From Amphibalanus amphitrite (Eukaryota; Arthropoda; Thecostraca; Balanomorpha; Balanidae), in the NCBI RefSeq assembly GCF_019059575.1, contig NW_024881612.1, positions 124,001 through 188,000 on the forward strand: DNA of 64,000 nt, in the 5' to 3' direction. Positions 23,301-34,739 of this stretch are shown here, in pieces. Position 1 is the stretch's first letter, and each line of letters begins with the position of its first letter. The notes below the pieces were generated by a model that was not told where the DNA came from, ran no database searches, and saw nothing but the letters and a program-made list of their open reading frames with translations. Position numbers and translations under genes: made by a program.

Positions 23301-26300
23301 AGAGGCTCTTGGTGCCTCAGGGCAGGCTGGGCCTAGTAGAACATACCCAGTAGCACATAACGGCACGTTGGGCCAGTCGCAGCCCCACGTACCGGCAGGC
23401 TGCCCCCCTCCTCCCCCCCCCCCCCCCCCAGTCCCACGTACCGGCAGGTTGGGCCAGTCGGCGGCCGACAGGTAGCCATAGTCGGCCTTCATCTCTATAT
23501 GGACGGTGACGTTGAGCGGGGTGGGCGGCAGGCGCGGCTCCAGACTGGTCACATGTACCACCAGTAGGAAGATGCCGTCAGCCGGAGCCTGCATCTGACG
23601 GTGGGCCGGCGAGCCGCCAGAAGCCGCCGCCCGCTGCACGCGCTGTCGGCAAGGCACGTGGCAACGGTCATAACTTGGATAGGATATGCATCATGTCGAG
23701 ACCAAAATGAGTAACGCATAGAACATGGTTTTCGAAAGGTTGGTTGAAAATCCATCAGTTTGAGCGCGGGTATGAATAAATCTGGAAAAACAACGACAAA
23801 TAATAAATTGCAAAATATACATATAACTTAGAATAACCGTTGCATTCATTTGTCAAATAAAATTACACGACCGAGTTGACGTCATAGCTGACGTCAGAAG
23901 TTTCGAGCATCGGGAGATTCGGCCACCTCAGTCGAAATGTTCGAGTAGGTAGGTATATGCCGGCATGTGGCGGGTTTGTAGGCGCTCTGCCCCTTTAGCC
24001 AAGGTCAACTGACCACTCCCGCGGGGTCTCTCCGTGGCATTAACATGACGCAGACCGAGGAACACTGCCAAAACAAGCACCTGTCGCGGTGGGTAGGACT
24101 CCGACAGCCCAGCTGGGCCTCTGAGTCTGACCTACCGACCGCTACACACATTCTGCGTCACTCGGCATGGTGAGATGCAAATAAATAAATGACCAGTTGG
24201 AGTTGGCTTTGTGACGCGCGAAAATAAAGTTTAACGAAACAGTAAAACGGATATTTTTTTTTGTTAATTGTCTTAGTATATCGTCTTGACATACGAGTGA
24301 TACGCGGAATTGGCGTGCTCGTTTTCAAGCAATACGATCAGATGACGCCAAAATGGAACGAGACAGGCACGGAGCCGATCAGCGGACTGCCTGGGAGACT
24401 TGGAAAAGACTCAGGTATTCGCCAGTCCTACTTGTAAACACAAGGGAGCTGAACATCAACAAAAAGGGCCATACACGATCGTACAGCAATTTGAAGACGG
24501 GCAAATTGATCCGGTGTGCGAAACAAGCTGGAATCTCTCGTAACTGCGACACAAACAAATTATCGGGAGGCATGCAATGTGGCGTATTAAATTGATTATG
24601 GAGTGACGTGGTGTATATCATACACGGTGAGAAGATTCGTTGACAATCAAGAGTATCATCGGAAACAGTCCGCACAGGAGCACCCCGGCGACCGGCATGC
24701 CTTACCGCGGCTTTCTTGGTCGGCTTCTGGTTATTCCCGTCTCGGCCGCTGTCCCCGGCCGGTTTAGCGCTCTGGTCACCGGCGCTGGCCGCTGCAGATT
24801 TCTGGTTACCTCCGCTGGTCCCTGCAGCACTCTGGTCCCCGCCCCTGGCTGCTGCAGAGCTCTGGTCCCCGTCTCCGGAGTTGCCTTTCTGTAATGGCCG
24901 AGGGCACGCCGTTAGACACAATAGTCGGTCAAGCAAACGGGACTCGAGAATGAAGTGTTCTTTGAGAGATTTCCAGCGAATTTTACCTGCAGGTTTCATA
25001 TGACCTTTATAAGGACATGGCGTACATCAATGAGATGACGGCATACGAAAAAGTCCAGTCATAAAGATCAGTGGCACCATCATAAAAATCAGCAGCACAC
25101 TGGTGACAGATTTAAATAAAAGGAGTTCATAAGCAGTTAGGTCGTTCAACGAATGTAAGATATCAAGCAACTGCAATCAAATTGCACGACAAAAAACGAA
25201 ACATCGATGTTCCACACCGAGGCATTACGTTCAAGACAAAGCCAGAAGCCGTTCTGCTGGTCTATCTCAGCGTCACATCAGAGTGCCGTAACCCTGACTC
25301 ACCGTGCTGGGGGCATCCCCGGTATCGCTGTCCGCGGACGTCGCCGGGATAGACACAGTTCCGTCATCGGGGTTGATTCTAACCTCCGGCTGAAAGAAAA
25401 CTATTCGTTACCGCTGGTAACATCAGGAAAACGACAAACACAGCCAATGCTTCAGTGTGTTTTCATGTTGTGTAGGTACGTGTGATTTTAGCGGTGCTTC
25501 CCCGTATTCGGTGCATGCATGATTCATGAATGTTTGTATGCATGCATAATCAATGACGGCTGCACTCACCAGAACGACGGCGTCGCAGGCGAAGGGTCTC
25601 TCGGGGTACACGTAGAACCAGGTGCTGTTGTAGTAGGGCTGCGGCACGGCGCTCGGCAGGTACTGCGGGTTGTCGTATATGTACGACAGGTTGCTGTTCC
25701 TCCCGGCCTGCCGCGCACACGTCACCACGTCACATATGTAATTAGGCGCCGCCTTCGGCAAACGGGGCTGACGCTGGGTAGTTTTACTCGCATGAAGAGC
25801 GTAAAACGAATCTTCGTCAGTACGGCACACAGAGACAGTATTTATCGGAGACAGAGAGCACGCTTTTCAATTGTATCCATTGGTACCAAATTAAAAATGT
25901 AAAAATGACACGTAGGTAATCGGCATTGGAAAATGGTTATGACTATGAGTCGACCAAGTTCAAACATGACCCAAAATCAGCCATCTACAAAACTCTGTCA
26001 GTGGATAACACAATAAACTACATAGACGTGACAGCAGGAAAAAAACGAGCAGACTGCCGTCATTATAAGGCATCTGACCTGATTTTCCAGGGCGAGGTAT
26101 TCGTTCCAGCAGGGTGTTTGTCGTATCATCCATCCGACCGAGATATTGGTGTGATCGGAGCCACACGTTACTTTAATAATGATGTCTGAACCCTTGTACA
26201 GACTCTTCGAGACACCCACATACTCATCAGGCTGAAAAAAGAAAATAGGTGCACATTGTCTACATCGAGGAAGAAAATCATTCACAAGTTGTGCTGCGGA

Positions 26301-26560
26301 TTGATCCACGCACCAAAATGCATTGATAACACACTACTGAGCACGAGCATGCGTGAAATGCGACGTGAATCTTTTCAATTCAATGGGAAATCGATTCAGT
26401 TGGCATATGAGTCAGAGTGGCCCATTCAACAATAGACAGTGTCACTCACCTGAGTTATAGAGAAATCCCAAATGCCCTGGTCTGGTAATGACTCAACCAA
26501 AGCAGCACTTAAGCACAATAGGCACAGCAGAATGAAGCCTTTGTGCTTGGATTCCTTCAT
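20311..26560 (-). CDS. TMEM87: TMEM87 family (LU7TM) Golgi seven-transmembrane protein
   Basis: Twelve exons, 5' to 3': 26560-26450, 26231-26079, 25707-25570, 25389-25303, 24888-24706, 23642-23442, 22809-22675, 22427-22279, 21960-21742, 21490-21266, 20928-20767 and 20416-20311. Every phase matches, giving 622 aa (human TMEM87A is 555). Residues 1-25 are a signal peptide. The luminal part (38-291) resembles TMEM87 and includes [14 protein letters not shown] and MKADYGYL. The 7TM region begins [18 protein letters not shown] and contains the hallmark [39 protein letters not shown] ([15 protein letters not shown]) and [15 protein letters not shown]. The tail ends [13 protein letters not shown]...[10 protein letters not shown] as in vertebrates. 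Family knowledge: Golgi-localised, linked to retrograde endosome-to-Golgi transport. Exon 5 adds a Gly/Ser/Asp/Gln-rich repeat not usual in the family. The exon 2 donor (CAG|GTCAGA) is weak. Confidence 0.95.
20935..21075. repeat. Copies of the TMEM87 exon 11 acceptor region
   Basis: The exon edge 'gtgtgaatgcgtacctgggagcaaggg' has diverged copies in the adjacent intron, for example 'gtgaaggtgtgcctggggacggggg' near 21030. The copies carry the acceptor and a few coding bases. Confidence 0.5.
22861..23200 (-). repeat. Tandem partial copies of TMEM87 exon 7 (acceptor end)
   Basis: Three good copies and one decayed copy of the exon 7 5' end lie upstream of the true exon (22675-22809), at about 22861-22920, 22938-22995, 23013-23075 and 23139-23195, roughly 75 bp apart. 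Each keeps the bases encoding [11 protein letters not shown] and an AG acceptor just before it. None keeps the rest of the exon or a good donor. Confidence 0.92.
23372..23441 (-). repeat. Copy of the TMEM87 exon 6 donor region plus C-run
   Basis: The true exon end and donor ('cccacgtaccggcaggttgggccagtc', to about 23458) has a partial copy at about 23366-23403 ('gggccagtcgcag' and 'ccccacgtaccggcaggc'). A polyC run separates them. Confidence 0.7.
24706..24888 (-). other. TMEM87: Repeat-coding exon of TMEM87 (luminal low-complexity insert)
   Basis: The exon encodes 61 residues built from degenerate units such as [30 protein letters not shown] and [10 protein letters not shown], about 10 residues each. 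At DNA level the unit is about 30 bases ('ctggtccccgcccctggctg'-like). It is phase 0 at both ends, so it could be skipped without a frameshift. Confidence 0.8.
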
Positions 26561-28264
26561 CTTGATGCTCAATTTTCAACACAGAGTTAACACAATGCAA
26601 TGGACTTGGTATCACAATTAGTGCTAGTGCATTCTTAGGCGATCATGTTTAACTTGATACCTACTCTGAAATGGGATGCCTGAAACCAAACAACCCAATA
26701 AAGCAGATTGGTGAGGACATACACTACCTATAGAGACAAAAATGACATTGAAAATCAGATTGAAAATGCAAAAACAAGTTGGTTCTTAGGTAACTAGTAG
26801 GTACCAATTGTGTTCTTAATGAATGGTAAATGATGCCTTTCCATTCATGTTGTTTTCGTGAATTTCTTCAGTTTTTAAAGGGTCCAAAGGGAGGAAATCA
26901 CCATGAAGTTTAGCTTATCACATTCGCTTGAACACCTCCCAGATCCAAAAGCATCTTGACATCTTGACACTCAATGGGAATGCCTCCAGTCCAGTCTCGA
27001 CTGCACTCTGCCCCTGATTCATGATCAGACAAACCTATGGGCCAGACTGGAAAAATGCATGTTATGACGAATATGTCCGGCGTAGTGGCGGGATTGCACC
27101 GAAAATTTCAGCGCACGTCCGGCGTAACTTCGCATGCGCCGATTGCATGCATTCGGATGGCTATGACGTCGCACTAGAGATGTCGCTAGTTGGTGGGCCG
27201 ATTCATGTAATACACTTGGCGAATACGCGCCCCGGTAGTTGCGTGCTCCGACTCGCGAGCCGCCCCGAGTTTATTCAGCTGAGGAGCGTCCTGCAGGTGA
27301 GGCCTTCACCCTCGGCGCGGAGCTAGGTTTGGAAGACCTTGTTGAACATCGCCGAGCGTCGTGAAGTAATCCTGCAGTACGTTCCAGGCTCCTGCCCACT
27401 GCGGGACCGAGGGGAATGAGAGCGCGGACGACCTGGCGAAATAAGCGACCGCCCTGCCCTCAGACGCCCGCCCGCTGACCCGGGCGGTTCATTGTGCGGC
27501 CTCTCGCCAATGGCGCAACAACTGGTCCGAGTCACTATTCAAACCACTCTTCGAAAGCACGCTGCGGCCCCCATCCTCGGATAGGACAGAAAGGATATCA
27601 TTTCGGTGTACCAGATGAGGGCGGGCCACTGGGGCCGCTCGTTCCAGTACCTGCACCGAATCGGCCGTCTCTTCAGCCGCTGCCAGCGCATTTCGCGACT
27701 GATGTCATACTTGTGGTAGTGTTGGAGCTATGGGGCTTGCTGATGTTTCCACGGTGACGGAAACCCAAATTGCCACGTGTGCTGCCAGCGGCTGGCAGCA
27801 TGTTTCGCAACACCGCCCGGAGCACGTGCTTCACCGCTGTCTTGCCCTAGCTGGTGCCCACCAGTCCCAAACACACTACTACTCCGCCGATTTTTTTGGG
27901 CCTGGAACTTCTGGCCCGGGCCTTGTTTCACGGCACGACGCTACGGTGTAAGTGGTACACGTATTGTGGAATTGGGACAAATCAACTAATTCGGACGCTC
28001 AAACATGGAATGCTCTGCCTAGGTGATATAGCCTTGGTTCAGGTTGGTAGATGTGCACACGTGCTTTGTGTAAGTTGTTTTATTTTGGCACAACTAGACA
28101 CCCAACTTATGGCGCAAATCATGGAGAAATTTCAGCACAAAATCGCTTGCCCCAAATTTCGACACAGGAGGGTCTCGCAGGTGCCTGGCGTAGTGTGTGG
28201 ATGTTTCCCAGTCTGGCCTATGGGGAGCAGACAATACCTTCCCGTTCCTGTAGTCGGCCCTCTT
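26561..28264. other. Region upstream of TMEM87
   Basis: It holds the presumed 5'UTR and promoter of TMEM87 and the dispersed repeat at 27306-27440. Open frames here, including one at 27021-27326 on the + strand, show no family resemblance. No supported gene. Confidence 0.5.
27306..27440 (+). repeat. Dispersed repeat shared with 4470-4612
   Basis: It reads 'caccctcggcgcgga', 'ggaagaccttgttgaacatcgc' and 'gtaatcctgcag' in the same order as the reverse strand of 4470-4612. Confidence 0.65.
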
Positions 28265-28347
28265 TAAATATTAAATAGACTGACAGCAATTAGCAAGGAG
28301 TGTGGACTGGACATAAACAAGAATAAGAGCAACATTATCACATTTAA

Positions 28348-31124
28348 AGGGACCCTCCCACCTTCAAAAAAGTTAATGAATTGGCATAAAAGTGATGTAG
28401 CGTGAATCACAAAGAGCGAAAATGAACATCTACCAAATTTTACCGGAAAATATTCACCCGTTTTCGAGATATAAGACTTTTATTTTTGTTTACTTTTTGG
28501 GAAATCCGCTGTTTCTATGACGTCACATAAAGGTTTTCTTTACGTCGGTATTTGGAAGCAATAATTTGGTATCAAAGTGCGACAAATATTGCGCGAATGA
28601 TGCGTTTATCTTATCAAGGTCAATATATGATGGCCAATAAAGGATTCCAGGACAATTCTTATGGCATTTCTTCGTATCGCAATTCTTCGTCTGCAAATCT
28701 TCGTCAGGGCATTTATTCGTACCTATCGCATTACTTTGTCTCGCACCAGAGTATATGAAAATCGGCTCGCATTTCTTCTTCAACGCAAATATATGCAAGA
28801 GTAAGCATTGAGGGACAAATAAATGCACCGACGAAGATTTGTAGACGAAGAAATGCGGACGAAAAATTGTGCTACGAAGAAATGTCATGCGAGGATTCGT
28901 TCGGGTACCATGACATTTATGTGATTTCAAAGTCAAGATTCACAGCTGATCTGCTAAATCAAGCCAAGAATCCAAACTATCAAAAAACTATAAATATTTG
29001 TTTGTCTGTCACAGAGGTCTCAAGCAATATAAGGTTGACATATGTTGAATCAAAAATTTACTGCCACAACTCACATCTCCTGCCTTAGTTTATCATTGTT
29101 GTTTTAACTTGCTTTTAAGAGAAACAGAAGCCAGTATCTGATATCACTTCAGATGATTGTTTCAAGATCTGAGTTCAAATGGAAATAAAAGCAAGATCAA
29201 GATGAAACAGGGATTATTGCTGTTAAAGTAGTTTGGCCATGATACAACAAGCACATAAATCATTAGCCAAATCAAATACTGGTTGGTTTGTCAAGATGTT
29301 TGTTGTCTGTCGTCTGTCGAGCTGCTATGAACACTGAACGCTCTCACTCTTACTTTAAAGAGAGTAGTTTAAGTTGAATGGTAGTGAGCTGTAATTAGAC
29401 AAAGCAGCTATTCAGTGCTCACATCAAGCCAGGCTAGGAAATGGCATCAACTGTGGTGGGAGGAAGCAGGTTCGGCAGCCCTATGTTGTAAACTTCTGTT
29501 ATGTCTTGTGTTTGATCAACTGATGTTTTCTGCTCTGTTTTGTGCAGTGATAGTAGCAGGTAACTGCATGCTTGTCAAATTATGTGAATAAACGAATTCA
29601 TAACATTGCATTTTTCTCTCCATGCAAGGAACAAGTAAGATGTTGTAGAAAATGTAATAGAGGGCTGCATTGCTGATTTTGCACTTTATCAGAGCTTTAT
29701 TTAGAATTGCTTTCCTGAAAGCTACACACAGGCCACAGTGCTGAAATTCACAATGTCATAGCTTTTGGCAGAAAAAAGAAAAGACTTACTTAGGTAAAAT
29801 TGGCTGAAAGTATGGCAGAGCAGGTCTTGATGCGTATGCCCATCCGTGTGCTTGCCGAAGCCGAACTGACTGCAACACATTTAACTCTGACCCACCATGG
29901 TGGCTGGCATATCCTGAACTTTCACCACTCTAAACAAGAGAACTTTCAGCCCTCGGCATTGTATTAAAACACTGTACAAAACACTCAAAATTTGTTTCAG
30001 TGCCATCCACGGACAACATCAGTCGCCATTCACCAGGCCAGTAAAAACAGAATAGATAATAGCTTCAAACCCATGTAGTCAGAGTTACTAGGTCTGCACC
30101 TCAAAACAAAATCCAGGTGACATTCACCACGCCAGTAAAAAACAGGTACTTAGGTAACGTAACAGCTTCAAATCTGGTAACATGTTGGTCGGACTTTACA
30201 CTACCATATTTACATGGAATAATATGATACCAAACAATAGTGCAACCATTCTGGACAACAAAAGTGTATGATAAAATTAATTTAGAATACTCTGGCTGGC
30301 AGCATGATTTACGAGCACAGGCAGGTGTTACCTACCAGCCTTCTCAATGCTCGTAAAACCAACATTGTAGTTTTGATTTTACCTTACATGATAACACACT
30401 TGGCTGCAATGGCACATTTAATTTAATACTGTGAAAAGACCAGTTATAACCACTTCACAAGCACAATTGCACCTCATGCCGACATCCTTTTCCAAAGACA
30501 GTCAGCAGCGTCTTTCGTCAAAACTGGAATATAAATCCCCTTTCAACTGTAAACATCAAAAATATTTCTTCATGGTGTGACTGTGATCTCCATATGGAAA
30601 CCTTGCAGGAAAAGAATTAATGTCAATTGTCAGCTCTTCAAATTTCTTTGGACTTTAACTTGCAGTACCATATCCAGTTTGCTTTGATATTTTGTTTTTT
30701 ATTCCATGTTGAAGTTGAACACCAAGCTCCAGATATAGCAGGCAGCTTGATCATCTTCGGCCTTGGTATAATATCAGTCCAAGTTCCAGTGGTGGGTATC
30801 TTCTAATATTCAAATTAAAATGAAAAGCAATAGGCTTTCTCAGCGCCGACGACGGATTTCACGTTGATAAAAAAGGGAGCTCAAGGTCGGCAAAACTCGG
30901 GTTCAAGGAATGGCGGGCGTTGAAATGACTGCTGACGTCATCAAAAAACCGCTAATGGTTAAGAGATAGGGACTAAGCTGGTCCCACCCTGCAAGTAAAG
31001 GGAAGAAATTTCTTGAACACCATAAAGCTGCGGGGGTTGCGACCAGGATAAATGGTGGTTTCTGAGCCTGGCCGCAAACTTGGCTATCTCAACTCAAAAC
31101 TAATGTTAAGGTGGGATGGTCCCT
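28348..31124 (-). mobile_element. TTAA-flanked element, long copy, inserted in the LINE
   Basis: Both ends match the 467-bp MITE at 6346-6812 in inverted orientation: AGGGACCCTCCCACCTT at 28348 and AAGGTGGGATGGTCCCT ending 31124. TTAA occurs on each side (28344-28347, 31125-31128). About 2.3 kb of extra interior (about 28520-31020) is not in the short copy. I found no transposase in it; longest frames are short and unrecognised. Confidence 0.88.
28655..28895. repeat. Inverted clusters of TTCGTC-type units
   Basis: Left arm 28655-28745: about 14-base units such as 'gcaattcttcgtctg' and 'caaatcttcgtcagg'. Right arm 28800-28895: reverse-complement units such as 'gacgaagatttgtagacgaag'. The arms are about 85 bases and could fold back. 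They lie inside the long TTAA element. Confidence 0.7.
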
Positions 31125-32300
31125 TTAATCTGAAAGAACAGCACAGAAGCATAGAAGATATTGAAGTAAAAGAAAACATAAAATACTTAGGTCTGAAAGT
31201 AACAAATACAAGGGATGTGTTCAGAGGGCAGAAAAGAATCATGATTGAAAAGGCACAAAGAATGGCAAACATGACCTATTCAGTAATTGCAAAATCATGC
31301 AACAGACTGCTGATTGGTAAGACCTACTGGAAATCCCTAGCACTGCCATCAATACTGTACGGCTCCAGTGTCATGACAGTCACAGAGGAAGAGACCAAGA
31401 AGCTGCAAGTAATCGAAAATGGTGTCTACAGACAGATCTTGGGGGCTCCAAAATATACACCAAATGCTGCATTGAGAGGAGAAATTGGAGCATCTCTGAT
31501 GACAACAAGGATTAAAACTGGAAGACTTCAGTACATGAGAAGCATATTGCAAGGAAAAAATCAACTACTCAAAGAGGTGTTAACAGAAATGATGGACGAG
31601 GGCAAGAACAAATGGATAAAGGTAACCTATTCCATTATTAAGGAAGTCGGACTCAAAGTAAAGGATTTGTACCAGATAAGCAAAAAAGACCTTAAAACAC
31701 ACATGCAAAAATGGGATGGAAAGAAATGGAAGGAGGAATTGTTAACTAAAACTACTCTGTCCCTGTATATTGTCTGGAAAAAGGAGATGAAGGAAGTAAC
31801 GTTTATTGACAACCAGCAAGCATCAACAATATTTTTCCAGGCAAGAGCTAACTGTCTTCCTTTAAATGAGCGCAAGAGATACAAGAAAGAAGACACAAGA
31901 TGTATGATGTGCAATGCAGAAAATGAAGACCTCGCCCACTTTATATTGAATTGCCCAGCCTACGAAGAAGAAAGAAAAGAATCAATGCATCTTCAGAAAC
32001 CCCATGCAAAGGATATTTTAGGGATGTTTCTGTTTGAGGAGGAAGATATCGAAGAAAAGAAAGAAGTATTGCTTAAGCTGTGGAAGAAAAGAAGACTGCT
32101 GGAAATAAAACAAATTTCTCCATCCTAGTTGACCTTCACCCTCCCAACACCCAATCCTGTCCCCTAGTGAGAATCCTAGCCACACAAACCAACCATAACA
32201 ATGCAACCCATCGATCAAAGTAAAAGTTAAAGTTTAAGAAATCAAGGAGGTGCCGATACAAAGGCTAAACCTCCGAAAACCATCGCATCGCATCGCAATA

Positions 32301-34739
32301 TGGTGCCTCCCATGGATCATGATCACAATTCACAGTGCAGTAAGAAAGTAAGCAGTTCATTTTATACCATTAATGCATAAACTTAAAAAAATAAAATGAA
32401 TCTCAATTATTACATATCTTAGTCCCACCACACAATAAGTATTGCCTTCCTAGAAAAGGTTTGGGTCGAGACCAGTCTAAGTCCAGTTTGGAAAATTAGC
32501 CTCAAGCCCAGGCTCGACCACACAATTTTTCTGTGTGATTTTGTGATATTGGGATATCGCCCAAAAGTGTGATAATGCATGAGCAATATTGCGAGACATT
32601 TCATGCGATAATACGATAGGTACCTAATTCTTCTGCTGTGTGGCTCAGGGCCAAAATTGCTCAGGGCATCCATTGGCACTAGATTAACTTTTTCTGACAT
32701 CACCGAGGGCATCGCATTCTAGCATGATCGCAAAATCGCACGGAAAATCGCGTAATTGTAATGGAGCCTAGATTGAGATGCATCACAAGTTTGAGTTACC
32801 GGCCATCTCTCCTAAAGTGCCTACTCAGTAACAACAATGCTGATAGGTTAACCATGTCCCTTTGTACTCTAAGAAACTATGAAATTGTTTAAAATTTCGG
32901 ACATCTATTAATAATCTACGAAAATAATAAGACAAGCGCCCTCACAAAACAAATTGAAATATTTTTCCTACACAATTTTGATGCGTGTTATTGCGCTTGT
33001 CTGCGTTACAATTGGAAACAGCAGCTGCTTCCAGATCCACGCAATATCGGAGCTTCCAAATCACCCTTTACAAGTATTCCTTCATTGCAATCTCCTACTC
33101 ATGCAATACCGCAATACCAAGGCATCCAAGCAGCCGGATGCGACTGCGTAGTTTACAAATTACAACCAAGCCAGCTGGATAGGTGCTTGCACGAGTAAAC
33201 AAGAAAACCTTCGTTCCGTCGTTCCATCCTTGGGATACTCGATCCTTCTTCTCCACTAGTCTCAACCAAGGCCCTAAAGGTCTCAACGGTCTCAACCCCC
33301 GATGGAGCTCAGCCCGCGGCCCGGATATCACCAGGGGCAGACAAACTTCGCCCACTAATTCCTAGTCACTCATTCGGCTCTTGGTCTTGTTAGACCGGAA
33401 AAGCCTAACCCAACAAAACAAACAGAACGGAACGAAAAACTTATTTCGTATCCGTTCGCAGAGTCGCAGTTACCAATTCACATCCAATTGAGTTTGACTC
33501 AGAAAAATATCCGTCCATCATAGGTAGGTTAGGTATATGAGGAAGGCTGTTCGCAAAACACTTTAACTACAGCATAAGGTATTTATTGAATATCCAAGTG
33601 ACAAAATTGCACGAGCACCACTAAATATCCTCGCATTTCTCGCAGGTTACATAAAGTTTTTCTTTCTACAGACCATCAACCGAAAAAGTGACTTAGTTGA
33701 ATCCGCTGCAAAAATCTGGCCAAAGTTTGGGCCAACCGTAGGGCAATGCCACCACATGAAAAGCCCAAGTTTGTCCTATTGAGCTGTTGATAAAAAACTA
33801 TTTCACACCTGAATTAGTGCTTTTTATGACCGTTTTGAGATAAGTCATAAGTTTCCATTTTTGGAGTTGGCTGTCCCAACTATTCCCATTATGGTGTTTT
33901 CCTTCTTGGAATCATTCCGGTAAGTACGCCGTCAGTAGAGCGCCTCTGGGAGTCTTCAGTCTCTCACCCATTTGGGCCATTCTGTCGCCAGTCCAGAGTA
34001 GATTCCGACAGTCAGCGGTCCTCAGCATTACCAGCCACCTTTTAGCAGCGTCCACGATGAAGAGCTCTCCTAGTTCAGTCCTTTCGGTATCCTGCACAGA
34101 AGCACATCGGCCGCGGCGGTGGCCTGTATCGAAATCACACCGCCATCACTCCTCAGATCTGACCACGGCATCATCGACTGCCTACAACTCACTGCCCATA
34201 ACGGTCATGGCTCTTTTGGCGTTCGGTGTAACAGCAGATATATCAAATGCATAAAACATTTCAATAGAACACTATGAAGGTGTACAAATGAATCCGCCGG
34301 CGCCCGGTGAAATATTGCAAGGTCGCAGCACTGCCGCGGGTGAAGCCAGGGATAACATGTTAGGATAGATCAAAGACATCTGCGTTACTCCCGGTGCTCG
34401 GTCCGAATTGGCAGCCCACACGATCCGTTGAAAAAGTTATCCGCAGTTGTGTTAGCTTCCTAATCCCACTAACACCGGGTAACAGAAAATTGCCACCATC
34501 GCCAACGTAAGCCGATACACACAGATAGCAGATTCGAGGCAAACCAAGTAGGTAAAACATAATACGGTCCATCGGTGCCTAAGGTGAGACGCCACACGCG
34601 CAGAGTTAACCATATCTTCGTGCGGCGTGACGCAATAAGACGGCACTGAACATAGTGCGGCACGCCTGTGTCCTCTGGTATCAGTCCCGCGGCCGGCGCC
34701 GGCGCGTCCACACATATCACAGTTGAGTCCGACTCCGGC
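32301..34739. other. Intergenic region downstream of ZER1
   Basis: Apart from the retroelement 3' end at 33195-33425 I see no feature. A GATATTGGGATATC near-palindrome lies near 32545. No canonical AATAAA is visible on the - strand just beyond the ZER1 stop at 34740. Confidence 0.45.
33195..33425 (+). repeat. Retroelement 3' end with GGTCTTGTTAGACC hairpin and AACAAA tail
   Basis: A 'tggtcttgttagaccggaaaagcctaacc' block is followed by a short AACAAA-type tail. The same block and tail occur at 45760-45824. Upstream 'ttcgttccgtcgttccatcc' also resembles 45460-45475. This fits the 3' end of one truncated non-LTR family or SINE. Confidence 0.6.

Larger units (their letters stand above)
28265..32300 (+). 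mobile_element. 5'-truncated LINE fragment (non-LTR retrotransposon), split by a nested element
   Basis: Reverse-transcriptase-like coding starts about 28268 and runs to 28347, is interrupted by a TTAA element, and resumes at 31125 to the stop at 32126-32128. The 3' part contains IKYLGLKVT, SILYGSSVMT and a C-terminal zinc motif C-x2-C-x8-H-x4-C (starting CMMC), as in non-LTR ORF2 C-termini. A 3'UTR follows, ending in a short CATCG tandem near 32281-32296. The 5' two-thirds of ORF2, including endonuclease and the RT catalytic core, is absent. The clade is not assigned. Confidence 0.85.

Noticed and set aside
27021..27326. + strand open frame of 101 codons upstream of TMEM87
   Set aside because: No family resemblance and it ends in a dispersed repeat.
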